NCBI RefSeq assembly: GCF_027706745.1
Contig: NZ_JAQFWP010000039.1
Span: forward strand, 1-64,000
Source: Nocardiopsis suaedae
Lineage (GTDB): Bacteria; Actinomycetota; Actinomycetes; Streptosporangiales; Streptosporangiaceae
Reading direction: 5' to 3'
Length of the DNA stretch: 64,000 nt
In this document: one piece after another, positions 26,601 through 34,203 of the stretch
Position numbering within the stretch: the first letter of the stretch is position 1
Layout of the letters: each line of letters starts with the position of its first letter
Position numbers and translations under genes: made by a program
The notes under the pieces: generated by a model
Told to the model about the DNA's origin: nothing
What the model saw: only the letters and a program-made list of their open reading frames with translations
Database searches by the model: none

Positions 26601-28040
26601 GACGACGCCACCGTCTGGTACCCCGATCCGCAGGAGGACGCGCCCTCCCTGGAGGTCGACCTGGGCCGCGAGCGGGAGATCGGCGGCCTCAAGGTGGAGT
26701 TCCCCCGCCCCGACGCCGTCGCCCGCCCGATCCGCCTGACCGTCGACACCGGCACCACGGTCCGCGAGGCCTGGCTGGACGGCGACGGGTGGGTGGGCTT
26801 CGACCCGGTCGAGGCCGACGGACTCACCCTGACCTTCGAGCCGCCGGAGGGCCAGCCGCTGGAGGTCGCGCGCATCGCCCTGCCCGGCACCGACCCCCTG
26901 GAGCCGATCGAGGACGGGTCGGCCCGCACCTCCTGCGGGCTCGGCCCGGTGCTGCGGGTGAACGGCGAGCGGGTGGACACCCGCATCTCCTCCGGGACGC
27001 TGGAGGACAAGCTGGCCGGGCGCCCGCTGGGCTTCGAGAGCTGCGGGGCGGTCTCCCTCGACGAGGGGGAGGCCACGGTCGAGGTCGAGCCCGGCCGCCA
27101 GTACCAGGTGCGGTCGGTGCTGGTGGGGCCGGACGGCGGTGCGGACGGCGGCGGCCGGGAGGAGGTCGAGACCGCCGGGCCGGCCGCGGTCAACGGCTGG
27201 GGGCGCAGCGAGCGCAGCGTCGACGTCGCCGTCGACGAGGACAGCTACCTGGTGGTCAACGAGAACTTCAACGAGGGCTGGGAGGCGGTCCTCGGCGGCG
27301 ACGGCGGCACGCCCCTGGAGCCCGTCCGCCTGGACGGGTGGAAGCAGGCGTGGAAGCTGCCCGCGGGCGCCTCCGGCACCGTCACCATGAACTACACGCC
27401 CGACGCCCCCTACCACGCGGCCCTGGGCATCGGGGCGGCCCTGGCGCTGCTGGTCGGCGTGCTCGCCCTCAAGGGCGGCGTCCCCGTGCCCGCGCGCCTG
27501 CGGCGCCGCGCCCGCACCGCGCCCGCCTCGGCCCTCCTGCCCGACGCGCTCCCCGCGCGCATCCCGCGCGCCCCCCTGGCCCTGCTCGGCCCGCTCTACG
27601 GGGCCTGGGTGGCCGGTGCCGCCGGGGCGGCGGTCATGGGCGGCGTGCTGCTGGCCGTGTGGTGGCTGGGCCGCGCCCCGTCGAAGAACCTCAAGCACGC
27701 CAAGCCCGGCCGCCCGACCCTCGGCGGCACCCTGCTGCGGTGGACCGCCGGTCCGTGGACCATCCTGGCGTTCCTCGCCGCCGCCGGGGTGAGCACGGCG
27801 GCCGGGACCTACCTCGCCATGTACCTGCCGTTCCACGACGTCAGCGGCCTGCTCAGCGATCCGCTGCGCGGGTGGGTCGCCCAGCTGCTGTGCCTGCCCG
27901 CGCTGGCCCGCCTGGTGCTGGCGCTGGGCGAGGCCCCGCGCACCTCCGGCATGGAGCCCGGCCGCGGCCCCGCCCCCGGGACCGCGGCGGTGCGGGAGCG
28001 GCCGGCCGGCGGCCGCGAGGTCCAGGAGGTGCGGGCATGA
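23676..28040 (+). CDS. AftD-like alpha-(1->3)-arabinofuranosyltransferase (DUF3367)
   Basis: 1454 aa, close to mycobacterial AftD. The N-terminal half is polytopic (GT-C fold): GDTKIDLTVNPTGFLERAL with the catalytic-loop aspartate, then LWDPSYFGQIQNQAYGYFFP, both AftD hallmarks. Extracytoplasmic beta-sandwich modules follow: discoidin-like repeats near residues 725-850 and 955-1080. Two or more helices return near the C-terminus (ALGIGAALALLVGVLALKGG, and around 1305-1400). AftD adds arabinofuranose from decaprenyl-phosphoryl-arabinose outside the membrane. UbiA, DprE1 and DprE2 homologues in this window could supply that donor. GTGA and ATGA overlaps link it to the genes on either side. Confidence 0.88.
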   Translation: MTFTDGEADGGRTAGTDQALVRRLKLLAVCLLLTGAALSLDPPLIVGDTKIDLTVNPTGFLERALHLWDPSYFGQIQNQAYGYFFPNGPFHALLIALDMPEWMVQRTWMAVLLCAAFLGTVKVAEALGIGTLNTRIVAGLAYALAPRVLTLVSYNSAELQPMLLLPWILLPLVHGSRRGTPPMRAAALSALAFLLCGGTNAASELAVLVVPLLYLITRAPGPRKRRLLLWWLAALFCVSFWWLVPLLIMGRYVWSFMPYTEDAATTTGITSLVNALRGASNWMGYVPSSAGRPALPAGAELSTEPWLVAATAVVAGLGLAGLIWRRTPERLFLLTSVLAGTAIVVAGYTGQLAGPLGPTVQGLLDGVLAPFRNIHKFDALIRFPLVLGLAQLPVAVGTDAAARRGGLLRALALPPGTAYRATAGACAVAFAATLTPIATVGIATPGGFERIPAYWYDATRWIDEHSTGGMTMAVPGSARGEYQWGRPMDEPMQPLLDSPWTNQQIIPWGSAGVSRLTQEIDQRISSGRGSEGLAQALARMGVTHLLVRNDLQRGGNNGGWPARVHEALQDSPGIVRRASFGPTVGDDRAVPASRWYDQPYQALEIYEVRGAAPTVGTVPADGTMRVTGGPESLLALAEQGALPGDRPVIIGDDPGAEDIAPQDTVAADSARRREIVYSDVRRNISATLTADEDYERDAPAPDITDPAWDGYTAVAEDSGIAAVTASSTEAGADASPGTRDPGRSPFAALDEAPDTSWRSSSFSGAEGQWLEIGFEEPREVGTFTVAFERLAGEPPPSRISIVTDAGRTTAAVADDDRPQEFTAPEGETGRLRVRVDELAYEPEYRFGTRVGITSIEIPGMEASRSLAVPVPEGGAGSFFFTGSTGTVPGCMEGSQAWVCNPGLEVQGEDAVGMSRTFDVGAEAAARPSTITGRVVAVDPRDLENAANRAGGYPEVTSSSTSVGHPAAIGRNAFDGDDATVWYPDPQEDAPSLEVDLGREREIGGLKVEFPRPDAVARPIRLTVDTGTTVREAWLDGDGWVGFDPVEADGLTLTFEPPEGQPLEVARIALPGTDPLEPIEDGSARTSCGLGPVLRVNGERVDTRISSGTLEDKLAGRPLGFESCGAVSLDEGEATVEVEPGRQYQVRSVLVGPDGGADGGGREEVETAGPAAVNGWGRSERSVDVAVDEDSYLVVNENFNEGWEAVLGGDGGTPLEPVRLDGWKQAWKLPAGASGTVTMNYTPDAPYHAALGIGAALALLVGVLALKGGVPVPARLRRRARTAPASALLPDALPARIPRAPLALLGPLYGAWVAGAAGAAVMGGVLLAVWWLGRAPSKNLKHAKPGRPTLGGTLLRWTAGPWTILAFLAAAGVSTAAGTYLAMYLPFHDVSGLLSDPLRGWVAQLLCLPALARLVLALGEAPRTSGMEPGRGPAPGTAAVRERPAGGREVQEVRA

Positions 28041-29086
28041 GGCGCCGTCCCACCGGGGCCGCCCTGGCCCGCCAGGGCGCGGTGATCGCGGTCGCGCTCG
28101 GCGTCTTCCTGCTGACGTCGGCGCTGATGCTGCGGTTCTACGTCTACGACCAGCTCGCGGTGATCGGGCCCCGCACCGACCTGACCCTGCGGATGACCGA
28201 CCCGGAGGCCGACTACCTGGACACTTCCACCTGGAGCACCCGGGAGGGGCGCGAGGTGGTGCGCACCACCGAGATCTCCGGCGGCGCGGCCGCGGGCAAC
28301 GACGGCTGGGCCACCTGGGAGGTGTCGGTGGACACCGCCAGCGGCTCGGCGATGATCGGCCACATGGACCGCCGGGTGGTGGTCGACCGGGCCACCGGCC
28401 GGGCGGTGAACTGCTGCGGCGAGCACGTGGACGGCGACCGGGCGGTGCGCCAGGCCGGGCTGGTGCTGTACTGGCCGGCCGGGGCGGACACGGGGGACCG
28501 GCCGCTCTACGACGCCGACGTGCGCTCCGCACCGGCCATGCGCTACCAGGGCGACGACGAGGTGGCCGGGGTGCCGGTGCGGCGCTACACGCAGACGATC
28601 CCGCCCACCCAGGTGCCCGGCTCGGCGCGCCCGGTGCCCGCGCGCGCTCTGGGACTGGACCGTTCGGGAACCGTCGAGGCGTCCCGCTGGCTGGAACTGG
28701 AGCGCACCTACTGGGTGGAGCCGGTCTCGGGCCGCGTCGTCTCGGCCGAGGAGTCGCGCCGCGAGACGCTGCGCACCGAGGACGGCCGCGGGGAGCGGCT
28801 GTTCCTGGACGTGGACCTGGAGACCGATCCCGGCCTGGTGGCGGCCTTCGCCGAGGAGGCCGACGGGCTGCGCTTCACCTTGCGCGCGGTGCGCACCTGG
28901 GCGCCGATCGGCCTGGGGGCGCTGGGCGGCCTGGTGCTCGCGTCCGCCCCGCTGCTGGCCCTGCGCGCCGCCCGCAAGGCCGACGAGGAGGAGCAGGACT
29001 CAGCTCCGCTTGCGGAGGACCAGAAGCAGGTTCCAGGTGACGATCTCGCGCACGCCGGGAACGGCCACGATGGGCTTCATCCATGA
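28037..29086 (+). CDS. DUF3068 (PorA-family) envelope protein, copy 1
   Basis: 349 aa. An N-terminal signal-anchor helix (about 10-32), an extracytoplasmic domain and a second helix near residue 290-315 give the usual DUF3068 topology. The conserved di-cysteine appears as AVNCCGEHVDGD, and RTYWVEPVSGRVV is also family-typical. In corynebacteria and mycobacteria the family is called PorA-like, but pore activity of this protein is not established. The ATG overlaps the aftD-like stop (ATGA). Its last 29 codons run antisense through the 3' end of the methyltransferase gene, giving an 87-bp tail-to-tail overlap and a C-terminal tail that is merely the complement of that gene. Confidence 0.85.
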   Translation: MRRRPTGAALARQGAVIAVALGVFLLTSALMLRFYVYDQLAVIGPRTDLTLRMTDPEADYLDTSTWSTREGREVVRTTEISGGAAAGNDGWATWEVSVDTASGSAMIGHMDRRVVVDRATGRAVNCCGEHVDGDRAVRQAGLVLYWPAGADTGDRPLYDADVRSAPAMRYQGDDEVAGVPVRRYTQTIPPTQVPGSARPVPARALGLDRSGTVEASRWLELERTYWVEPVSGRVVSAEESRRETLRTEDGRGERLFLDVDLETDPGLVAAFAEEADGLRFTLRAVRTWAPIGLGALGGLVLASAPLLALRAARKADEEEQDSAPLAEDQKQVPGDDLAHAGNGHDGLHP

Positions 29087-29743
29087 CGGGAGGTAGCGCG
29101 GCAGGACGTCCACGGCCTCAACGTCGTGCTTGCCGCGCAGCCATCGCAGCATCTCCGCCGCAGACACCGCGAACATGGTCCGGCCGAAGTCGTTCTTGGG
29201 GCGGCGCCCGTTCTTTCGCGCGAAGCGTTCGGCCGCGTACCGGCCGCCCAGGAAGTGCCACGGGGACGTCTCGTGGCCGCCCCAGGGGGACAGCCACAGG
29301 GTGTACGACAGGTACACCAGCCCGCCCGGGCGGGTCACGCGCACCATCTCGTCGGCCATGCGGCGCGGGTCGGGGACGTGCTCCAGCACGTTGGAGGAGA
29401 AGCACACGTCCACCGAGCCGGTCCGCAGCGGCATCTCCAGCGCGCTGCCGAGAAGGGCGGTGTCCGGCAGCGCGCCGTCGCGCAGGCGCATCTCACCGGC
29501 GTCGGCGTCCACGCACACGCAGCGCGCGCCCTGCGCCCTCAGCTCGTCGGCGAAGTACCCGGGCCCACCGCCCACGTCGACCACCACGGCCCCGTCCAGC
29601 GGCGTGTACCGGAGGAGCTGGGACACCGTGTCCCGGGCGAGCGTCCCGTAGAACAGGTCGGGGTCGGTCTGCTCCTTGCGGAACGCCGAGAACAGTGCCG
29701 CCGACCGCCCGAGGGTCGCGCGGAACGGGGGCGGCGCGCTCAT
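29000..29743 (-). CDS. Class I SAM-dependent methyltransferase (Rv0224c-like)
   Basis: 247 aa. Motif I is VVDVGGGPGYFADEL near residues 53-67, motif II ends in CVCVDADAGEM, and the motif IV region contains VCFSSNVLEHVPDP. The C-terminal half (LGGRYAAERFARKNGRRPKN) is shared with the mycobacterial Rv0224c group, which neighbours GT4 and DUF3068 genes there as well. A role in methylating an envelope glycan or lipid is inferred from context. The ATG overlaps the TGA of the upstream methyltransferase. The 3' end overlaps the DUF3068 gene by 87 bp. Confidence 0.85.
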   Translation of the reverse strand: MSAPPPFRATLGRSAALFSAFRKEQTDPDLFYGTLARDTVSQLLRYTPLDGAVVVDVGGGPGYFADELRAQGARCVCVDADAGEMRLRDGALPDTALLGSALEMPLRTGSVDVCFSSNVLEHVPDPRRMADEMVRVTRPGGLVYLSYTLWLSPWGGHETSPWHFLGGRYAAERFARKNGRRPKNDFGRTMFAVSAAEMLRWLRGKHDVEAVDVLPRYLPSWMKPIVAVPGVREIVTWNLLLVLRKRS

Positions 29744-30525
29744 GCGTCCTCCCCGTTGGACGGGACGGCGTCAGTGGGGACGGCGGCGAAGTGCTTCAGG
29801 TGCCGCCAGTGGTCCCCGCCCCAGTACTCGTCGGAGGCGGTGATGCGCGGTGCGGGCCGCCCCGCGGCGCGCGCCCCGGCCTCCAGCTCGGCGGTGATCC
29901 GGCCGGCCGTCCAGGTGTGCATGCGCATCGGCGCCGGGTAGCGCAGCACCACCCGCTGGGCGAACCGGATCAGCGGCCAGGGCGCGTACCGGAAGACCAG
30001 CCCCTTGAAGGTGGGGCGCTCGCGCTCGGGGACGCCCAGCACCAGCGCCGCCCCGGGGCGCGCCACCCGGGCGAACTCGCGCAGGTAGGCCGCCGCGGCC
30101 TCCGGCGGAAGGTGCTGCAGCACCAGGTCGGTGTAGACCAGGTCCACCGAGGCGTCCGGCAGCATCCGCAGGTCGGGGCCGGTGTTCAGGACGAACTCGA
30201 TGCGGCCGCCGCTGCGGTCCAGCGCGTGGGCGCGCTCCAGCATCGGCTCGGAGATGTCCACGCCCACCACCGAGGAGAACCGGCGGGCCAGGGCGTTGGA
30301 CAGGCGCCCGGCCCCGCACCCGAAGTCCAGGGCGCGGCCGGGGGCGGGGGCGATGCCCAGCTCCTCCAGGCGGCCGAGCGCGGTGGCGACCTCGTCCTCG
30401 CCGGTGGCCAGGAACTCCTCGGCGTCCCACCGCCCGCCGCGCTTGTCCGGGTCGACGCAGACCGCCCACAGCGGCTCGTCGGCGCCGAGCCGGGTCCAGT
30501 CCCGGCGGACCTCCTCCAGGCTCAC
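29740..30525 (-). CDS. Class I SAM-dependent methyltransferase, second
   Basis: 261 aa. Motif I ALDFGCGAGRLSNALA lies near residues 65-80, followed by VVGVDISEPMLERA (acidic residue for SAM ribose) and DLVYTDLVLQHLPP. It is a Methyltransf_11/25-type enzyme. The GTG start has AAGGA 9 bases ahead. It is cotranscribed with and coupled to the Rv0224c-like gene (ATGA overlap). The two may methylate different positions of one glycan or lipid; the substrate is unknown. It is divergent from the 682-aa membrane protein, and the ~195-bp gap between them must hold both promoters. Confidence 0.87.
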   Translation of the reverse strand: MSLEEVRRDWTRLGADEPLWAVCVDPDKRGGRWDAEEFLATGEDEVATALGRLEELGIAPAPGRALDFGCGAGRLSNALARRFSSVVGVDISEPMLERAHALDRSGGRIEFVLNTGPDLRMLPDASVDLVYTDLVLQHLPPEAAAAYLREFARVARPGAALVLGVPERERPTFKGLVFRYAPWPLIRFAQRVVLRYPAPMRMHTWTAGRITAELEAGARAAGRPAPRITASDEYWGGDHWRHLKHFAAVPTDAVPSNGEDA

Positions 30526-30722
30526 GCGGGCGTCCTTCCGTCACGGTACGGCGGTGCCCGCCGACCTCATGGATCCTGTTCTCATCCGCCCCTGGTTACC
30601 TGCGGGTATCGCCCCTGTACCAGGGATGATCATCACGAGAGGCGGTGGAACGTGTTGTATTGTTTCACTCCCTTACACGGTGACGTCAACCGGTCGGCCC
30701 CCGGGCCGGGGAAGTGAGCGGC

Positions 30723-32771
30723 ATGCGTGCGACCGAGGACGCGCCCGACGGACGGGCGCCCCAGGGCGAGGACGGCCCGGCTCGGGACGGTACCGGAGGC
30801 GGAGGGACGGACCCCGGCGGGCCGACGGCCGCGCAGCGGGTCTCGGCGGCCCTGTCCCACGGGCTCCGCGACCGGATCGTCCTCGTCGGCGGCGCCCTGG
30901 CCGTGGTCTCCCTCGTCCTCAAGGCCTACGTGCTGCGCGAGGCCTACTTCATCGAGGACGACTTCCTGTTCGTCGGGGCCGCCGACAGCGGCGGCCTCAC
31001 CGTCCAGTACCTGACCGACCTGCACAAAGGCCACTTCATGCCGGGGGCCAAGCTCCTGGCCTACATCCAGACGGCCATCGCCCCCTACAACTGGCCGCTG
31101 ACCGCCGGAGTGATGCTGGCCTTCCAGGCCGGGGCGTTCGCGGGCCTGTTCCGGCTGCTGTGGGTGCTCTTCGGCCGCCGCTGGGGCATCGTCCCCCCGC
31201 TGGCCGCCTTCCTCTTCGCCCCGCTCACCGTCCCCGTGCTCGCCTGGTGGTCGGCGGCGCTGAACGCCGTTCCCTTCCAGCTCGCCATCGTGCTGGCGCT
31301 GCTGTGGACGGTGCGCTACCTGCGCAGCGGGGAGGCGCGCTTCGGCTGGATGGCGGCCGGGGCCGTGGTGCTCGGCATGGCCTTCTCGGTCAAGGCCCTG
31401 TTCCTGCCGCCGCTGCTGTTCGCGGTGGCCGCGGCCTTCGTCGTGCAAGGGCGGCTGCCGGGGGTGCTCTGGCGCACCCTCGACCGCGACATGCCCTTCT
31501 GGATCGGCATGGCGCTGCTCAGCGTCGGGCACGGGCTGGTCTACCTGTCGCTGCAGGACACCGCGGGCGGTGAGGGCGCCGGGCGGCCCGACGGCGACAC
31601 GTCGCTGGCCATGGCGCGGCGCCTCCTCGGCGAGACCTTCCCGGCCGGTGCGGCGGGCGGGCCGCTGGAGTGGGGCCCGGTGACGCCCTCCGGCGGCCTG
31701 GCCCAGCCCGAGGCCTGGGTGGTGGCGGCCGCGTGGACGGCCATCGGCCTGCTGGTCGCGGTCAGCCTCCTGCTGCGGCACCGGGCCTGGCGCGCGTGGG
31801 CGCTGCTGGCCGGGTACCTGGTGGTGGTGGACGTGCTGCCCACGCTCATCGCCCGCGGCCGCTACGAGGAGATGGTGGGCTACGACCCGCGCTACGTCGC
31901 CGACGCGGCGCTGGTCTTCGCCATCGTGCTGGCCCTGGCCTTCCTGCCGACCGAGGAGGAGGCCGAGGCCGCCTCCGAGGGCGGCGGGAGCGTGTACCGC
32001 AGGAGCGCGCCGCCCGAGCGCACGCGGCAGGCGGCGCTGGCCGCGGCGACCGCCACGGCGGTGTTCGTCGGGGTCGGCGGGTACTCCGCCTACTCCTTCG
32101 CCGACACCCTCTCCGGCGACCGGGTGCGGTGGTACCTGGACACCGTCCGCGCGTCCATGACGGGGGTCCCGGCCGACGCCGGGATCTACCCGCGGCCCGT
32201 GCCGCAGGACATCGTGCTGCCGTGGAACGGCGACCGGCGGCTCAGCTCGAACGTGCTCAGCCCGCTGGCCCCCGACGGGCTGGCCGACCGCATCCGCGAC
32301 CCGCGGCCCGCCGACACGGCCATGGTGTTCAACGACGCCGGGTACCTCGTGGGGGCGCGACCGTCGCAGGAGCGGAGCGCGGTGTTCGGCCCGCCCGAGG
32401 ACGAGGAGTGCATCGTCACCTTCGGCGGGCAGACGCTGTGGGACGTGGAGACCTTCGGCGGGCCGTCGATGGTGCTGGCCGTGCGCTACGAGTCCGAGAA
32501 GGACACCCAGCTGCACGCGGTCATCGGCGACACCTGGGAGACCACGACCCTCCCGGCGGCGCCCGACGGCGGGTCCTGGTACCTGCCGCTGTCCGGGGCC
32601 GGGGCGCAGCTGTCGCTCGGCACCGAGGAGGACGCCCTGTGCATGACCTGGGTGACCTATGGGCCGCTGGAGCCGGTCACCGGAGGGGACCCGTGGGGCG
32701 CTCAGGAGGACGGCGATGAGGACGGCGACGACGGGTCCGGCGACGAGGACGGCGAGGGCTCCGGCGACTGA
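30723..32771 (+). CDS. Large polytopic membrane protein, possible GT-C glycosyltransferase
   Basis: 682 aa. About ten helices span residues 45-430, followed by an extracytoplasmic domain (about 445-655) and a very acidic tail (DGDEDGDDGSGDEDGEGSGD). The first loop holds FIEDDFLFVGAADSGG, an acidic motif where GT-C enzymes keep their catalytic Asp/Glu, and KGHFMPGAKLLAYIQ follows. This resembles membrane glycosyltransferases using polyprenyl-phosphate sugars, but I recognise no named family. ATG 30723 is preferred to GTG 30714 because GGGGAAG is then correctly spaced. The last 70 bp overlap, tail to tail, with the acyltransferase gene. Confidence 0.75.
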   Translation: MRATEDAPDGRAPQGEDGPARDGTGGGGTDPGGPTAAQRVSAALSHGLRDRIVLVGGALAVVSLVLKAYVLREAYFIEDDFLFVGAADSGGLTVQYLTDLHKGHFMPGAKLLAYIQTAIAPYNWPLTAGVMLAFQAGAFAGLFRLLWVLFGRRWGIVPPLAAFLFAPLTVPVLAWWSAALNAVPFQLAIVLALLWTVRYLRSGEARFGWMAAGAVVLGMAFSVKALFLPPLLFAVAAAFVVQGRLPGVLWRTLDRDMPFWIGMALLSVGHGLVYLSLQDTAGGEGAGRPDGDTSLAMARRLLGETFPAGAAGGPLEWGPVTPSGGLAQPEAWVVAAAWTAIGLLVAVSLLLRHRAWRAWALLAGYLVVVDVLPTLIARGRYEEMVGYDPRYVADAALVFAIVLALAFLPTEEEAEAASEGGGSVYRRSAPPERTRQAALAAATATAVFVGVGGYSAYSFADTLSGDRVRWYLDTVRASMTGVPADAGIYPRPVPQDIVLPWNGDRRLSSNVLSPLAPDGLADRIRDPRPADTAMVFNDAGYLVGARPSQERSAVFGPPEDEECIVTFGGQTLWDVETFGGPSMVLAVRYESEKDTQLHAVIGDTWETTTLPAAPDGGSWYLPLSGAGAQLSLGTEEDALCMTWVTYGPLEPVTGGDPWGAQEDGDEDGDDGSGDEDGEGSGD

Positions 32772-34063
32772 CGCCCGGTCAGGCTCGGCTTGGGGCGCTT
32801 GGGCGCCCCGGCCGGGCGCACCCGGCCGGCCAGGCGCTGGCTCGGCTCCTCCACGAACCGGTGGGTGAGGGCCGCCAGCAGCACCGTTCCCGCCGTCACC
32901 GGCACCATGTCCAGCCAGAACGAGCCGGTGAAGATCTCCTGCCCGGTGAACGACCGCCACGAGTACAGCACCACGAACTGCCAGATGAAGATGCCGTAGG
33001 ACACCTTCCCCAGGAAGAGGCTGAGGCGGTGCGAGAGCACCGTCTCCAGCCAGGCGCCGCCGCGCCACCGGTGCGCGCGCGGGGCGGAGCCCGGCTCCGG
33101 CATGACCGCCACCGGGGCGATGATGAAGAACGCGAACCCCATGGCGGTGACCGTCGCGAACACCGAGATCCACAGGCCGTCCGTGCCGACGAAGCGCGGG
33201 CCGCCGGCCGGGGTGGAGTTCAGGGCGTACAGGATCGCGGCCAGGACCCAGCACAGCGTGGCGTTGGCATACAGGGTGCGGCACAGGCGGCGCACCGGGC
33301 CGTCGGGGCCCTTCTCCCGCCAGGCCCACTCGGTCAGCACCGCCAGGGCCATGCCGACCGCGAAGAGGCCCAGCGTCCGGGGCAGCCACGCGTTCATGTA
33401 AGGGCGCGGCTCCGGGTAGAACTGCGGCAGGAACGCCAGCAGCCCCAGGACCGACAGGGCGCCCAGGCCCACGAGCAGCCGCCGCGCGCGCTTGCCGGGG
33501 TCGCTCCCGCGCGCCGCGTACCGGGTCAGCACCAGGGCGATCAGGGGGAGCAGCGCGTAGAAGCTGACCTCCACGCACAGGCTCCACATCTGGCCCAGCC
33601 CGTAGGGGCCGGTGCCCACCCACCAGGGGTCGGTGTTGTAGGTGAAGGTCAGGGTGAGGACCTCGACCCAGGGGCGCACCGCGTCGAGCTGGTCGCGCGA
33701 CCAGATGAGCAGGGCGACGACGGCCACCAGCCAGTACGCCGGGAGCACGCGCAGGGCGCGCTTCCACAGGTAGACGCGGACGTCGGGGCCGCGGGTGCCG
33801 TCCAGGCAGGCGCGCACCCACGGGCGGAACAGCAGCAGCCCGGACAGCGCGAAGAAGAGCGGGACCGCCAGCTCGGCGGCGGACAGCAGGGCGCCGCGCA
33901 CACCGGGCTCCAGGGCCGCGCCGGTCTCCACGGCGACGTGGAAGACGAGCACCATCAGGGCGGCGATCGCGCGGATCCCGTCCAGCGGCGCGTTGTGCCC
34001 GCGGACCTGCGGAAGGGGGGCTCGGGGGACGGCGCTGACCTGCAGCGGCGCCGCCGCGCTCAC
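32702..34063 (-). CDS. Acyltransferase family 3 (OafA/YrhL-like), Rv0228-like
   Basis: 453 aa with ten helices. Family signatures are PLDGIRAIAALMVLVFHVAV (catalytic His in the first helix) and VPLFFALSGLLLFRPW, followed by the arginine-containing YLWKRALRVLPAYW. These integral membrane enzymes O-acylate extracytoplasmic glycans or lipids. The C-terminal ~35 residues are a Ser/Pro tail encoded opposite the acidic tail of the neighbouring gene. The GTG start has only a weak ribosome site (GGGTGC). It is divergent from the DUF3068-UbiA-DprE1 operon, and the shared 140-bp region holds an exact KstR-type palindrome. Confidence 0.88.
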   Translation of the reverse strand: MSAAAPLQVSAVPRAPLPQVRGHNAPLDGIRAIAALMVLVFHVAVETGAALEPGVRGALLSAAELAVPLFFALSGLLLFRPWVRACLDGTRGPDVRVYLWKRALRVLPAYWLVAVVALLIWSRDQLDAVRPWVEVLTLTFTYNTDPWWVGTGPYGLGQMWSLCVEVSFYALLPLIALVLTRYAARGSDPGKRARRLLVGLGALSVLGLLAFLPQFYPEPRPYMNAWLPRTLGLFAVGMALAVLTEWAWREKGPDGPVRRLCRTLYANATLCWVLAAILYALNSTPAGGPRFVGTDGLWISVFATVTAMGFAFFIIAPVAVMPEPGSAPRAHRWRGGAWLETVLSHRLSLFLGKVSYGIFIWQFVVLYSWRSFTGQEIFTGSFWLDMVPVTAGTVLLAALTHRFVEEPSQRLAGRVRPAGAPKRPKPSLTGRQSPEPSPSSSPDPSSPSSSPSS

Positions 34064-34088
34064 CGGCGCACCCGGCTCTGGATCAAAC

Positions 34089-34102
34089 TAGAACCTGTTA
34101 TA
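34089..34102. promoter_or_regulatory. KstR-type operator, exact TNNAACNNGTTNNA
   Basis: tagaacctgttata fits TNNAACNNGTTNNA exactly and sits in an AT-rich island between the acyltransferase start (34063) and the DUF3068 start (34204), so a bound TetR protein could affect both directions. It is the second of three exact matches in the window. Confidence 0.6.
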
Positions 34103-34203
34103 AACATTCGGACACGCCCTGGTGACGCTGGCCACTACTGGGGAGTACTCTACCCGAAACTGAAGCAAGTTCCAGATCTGTCCCATTCCGCCCGGGAGGG
34201 CTC

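Noticed and set aside
28037-29086. Calling the DUF3068 proteins porins
   Set aside because: The family label PorA does not establish pore activity; sequence shows a two-helix envelope protein, not a barrel.
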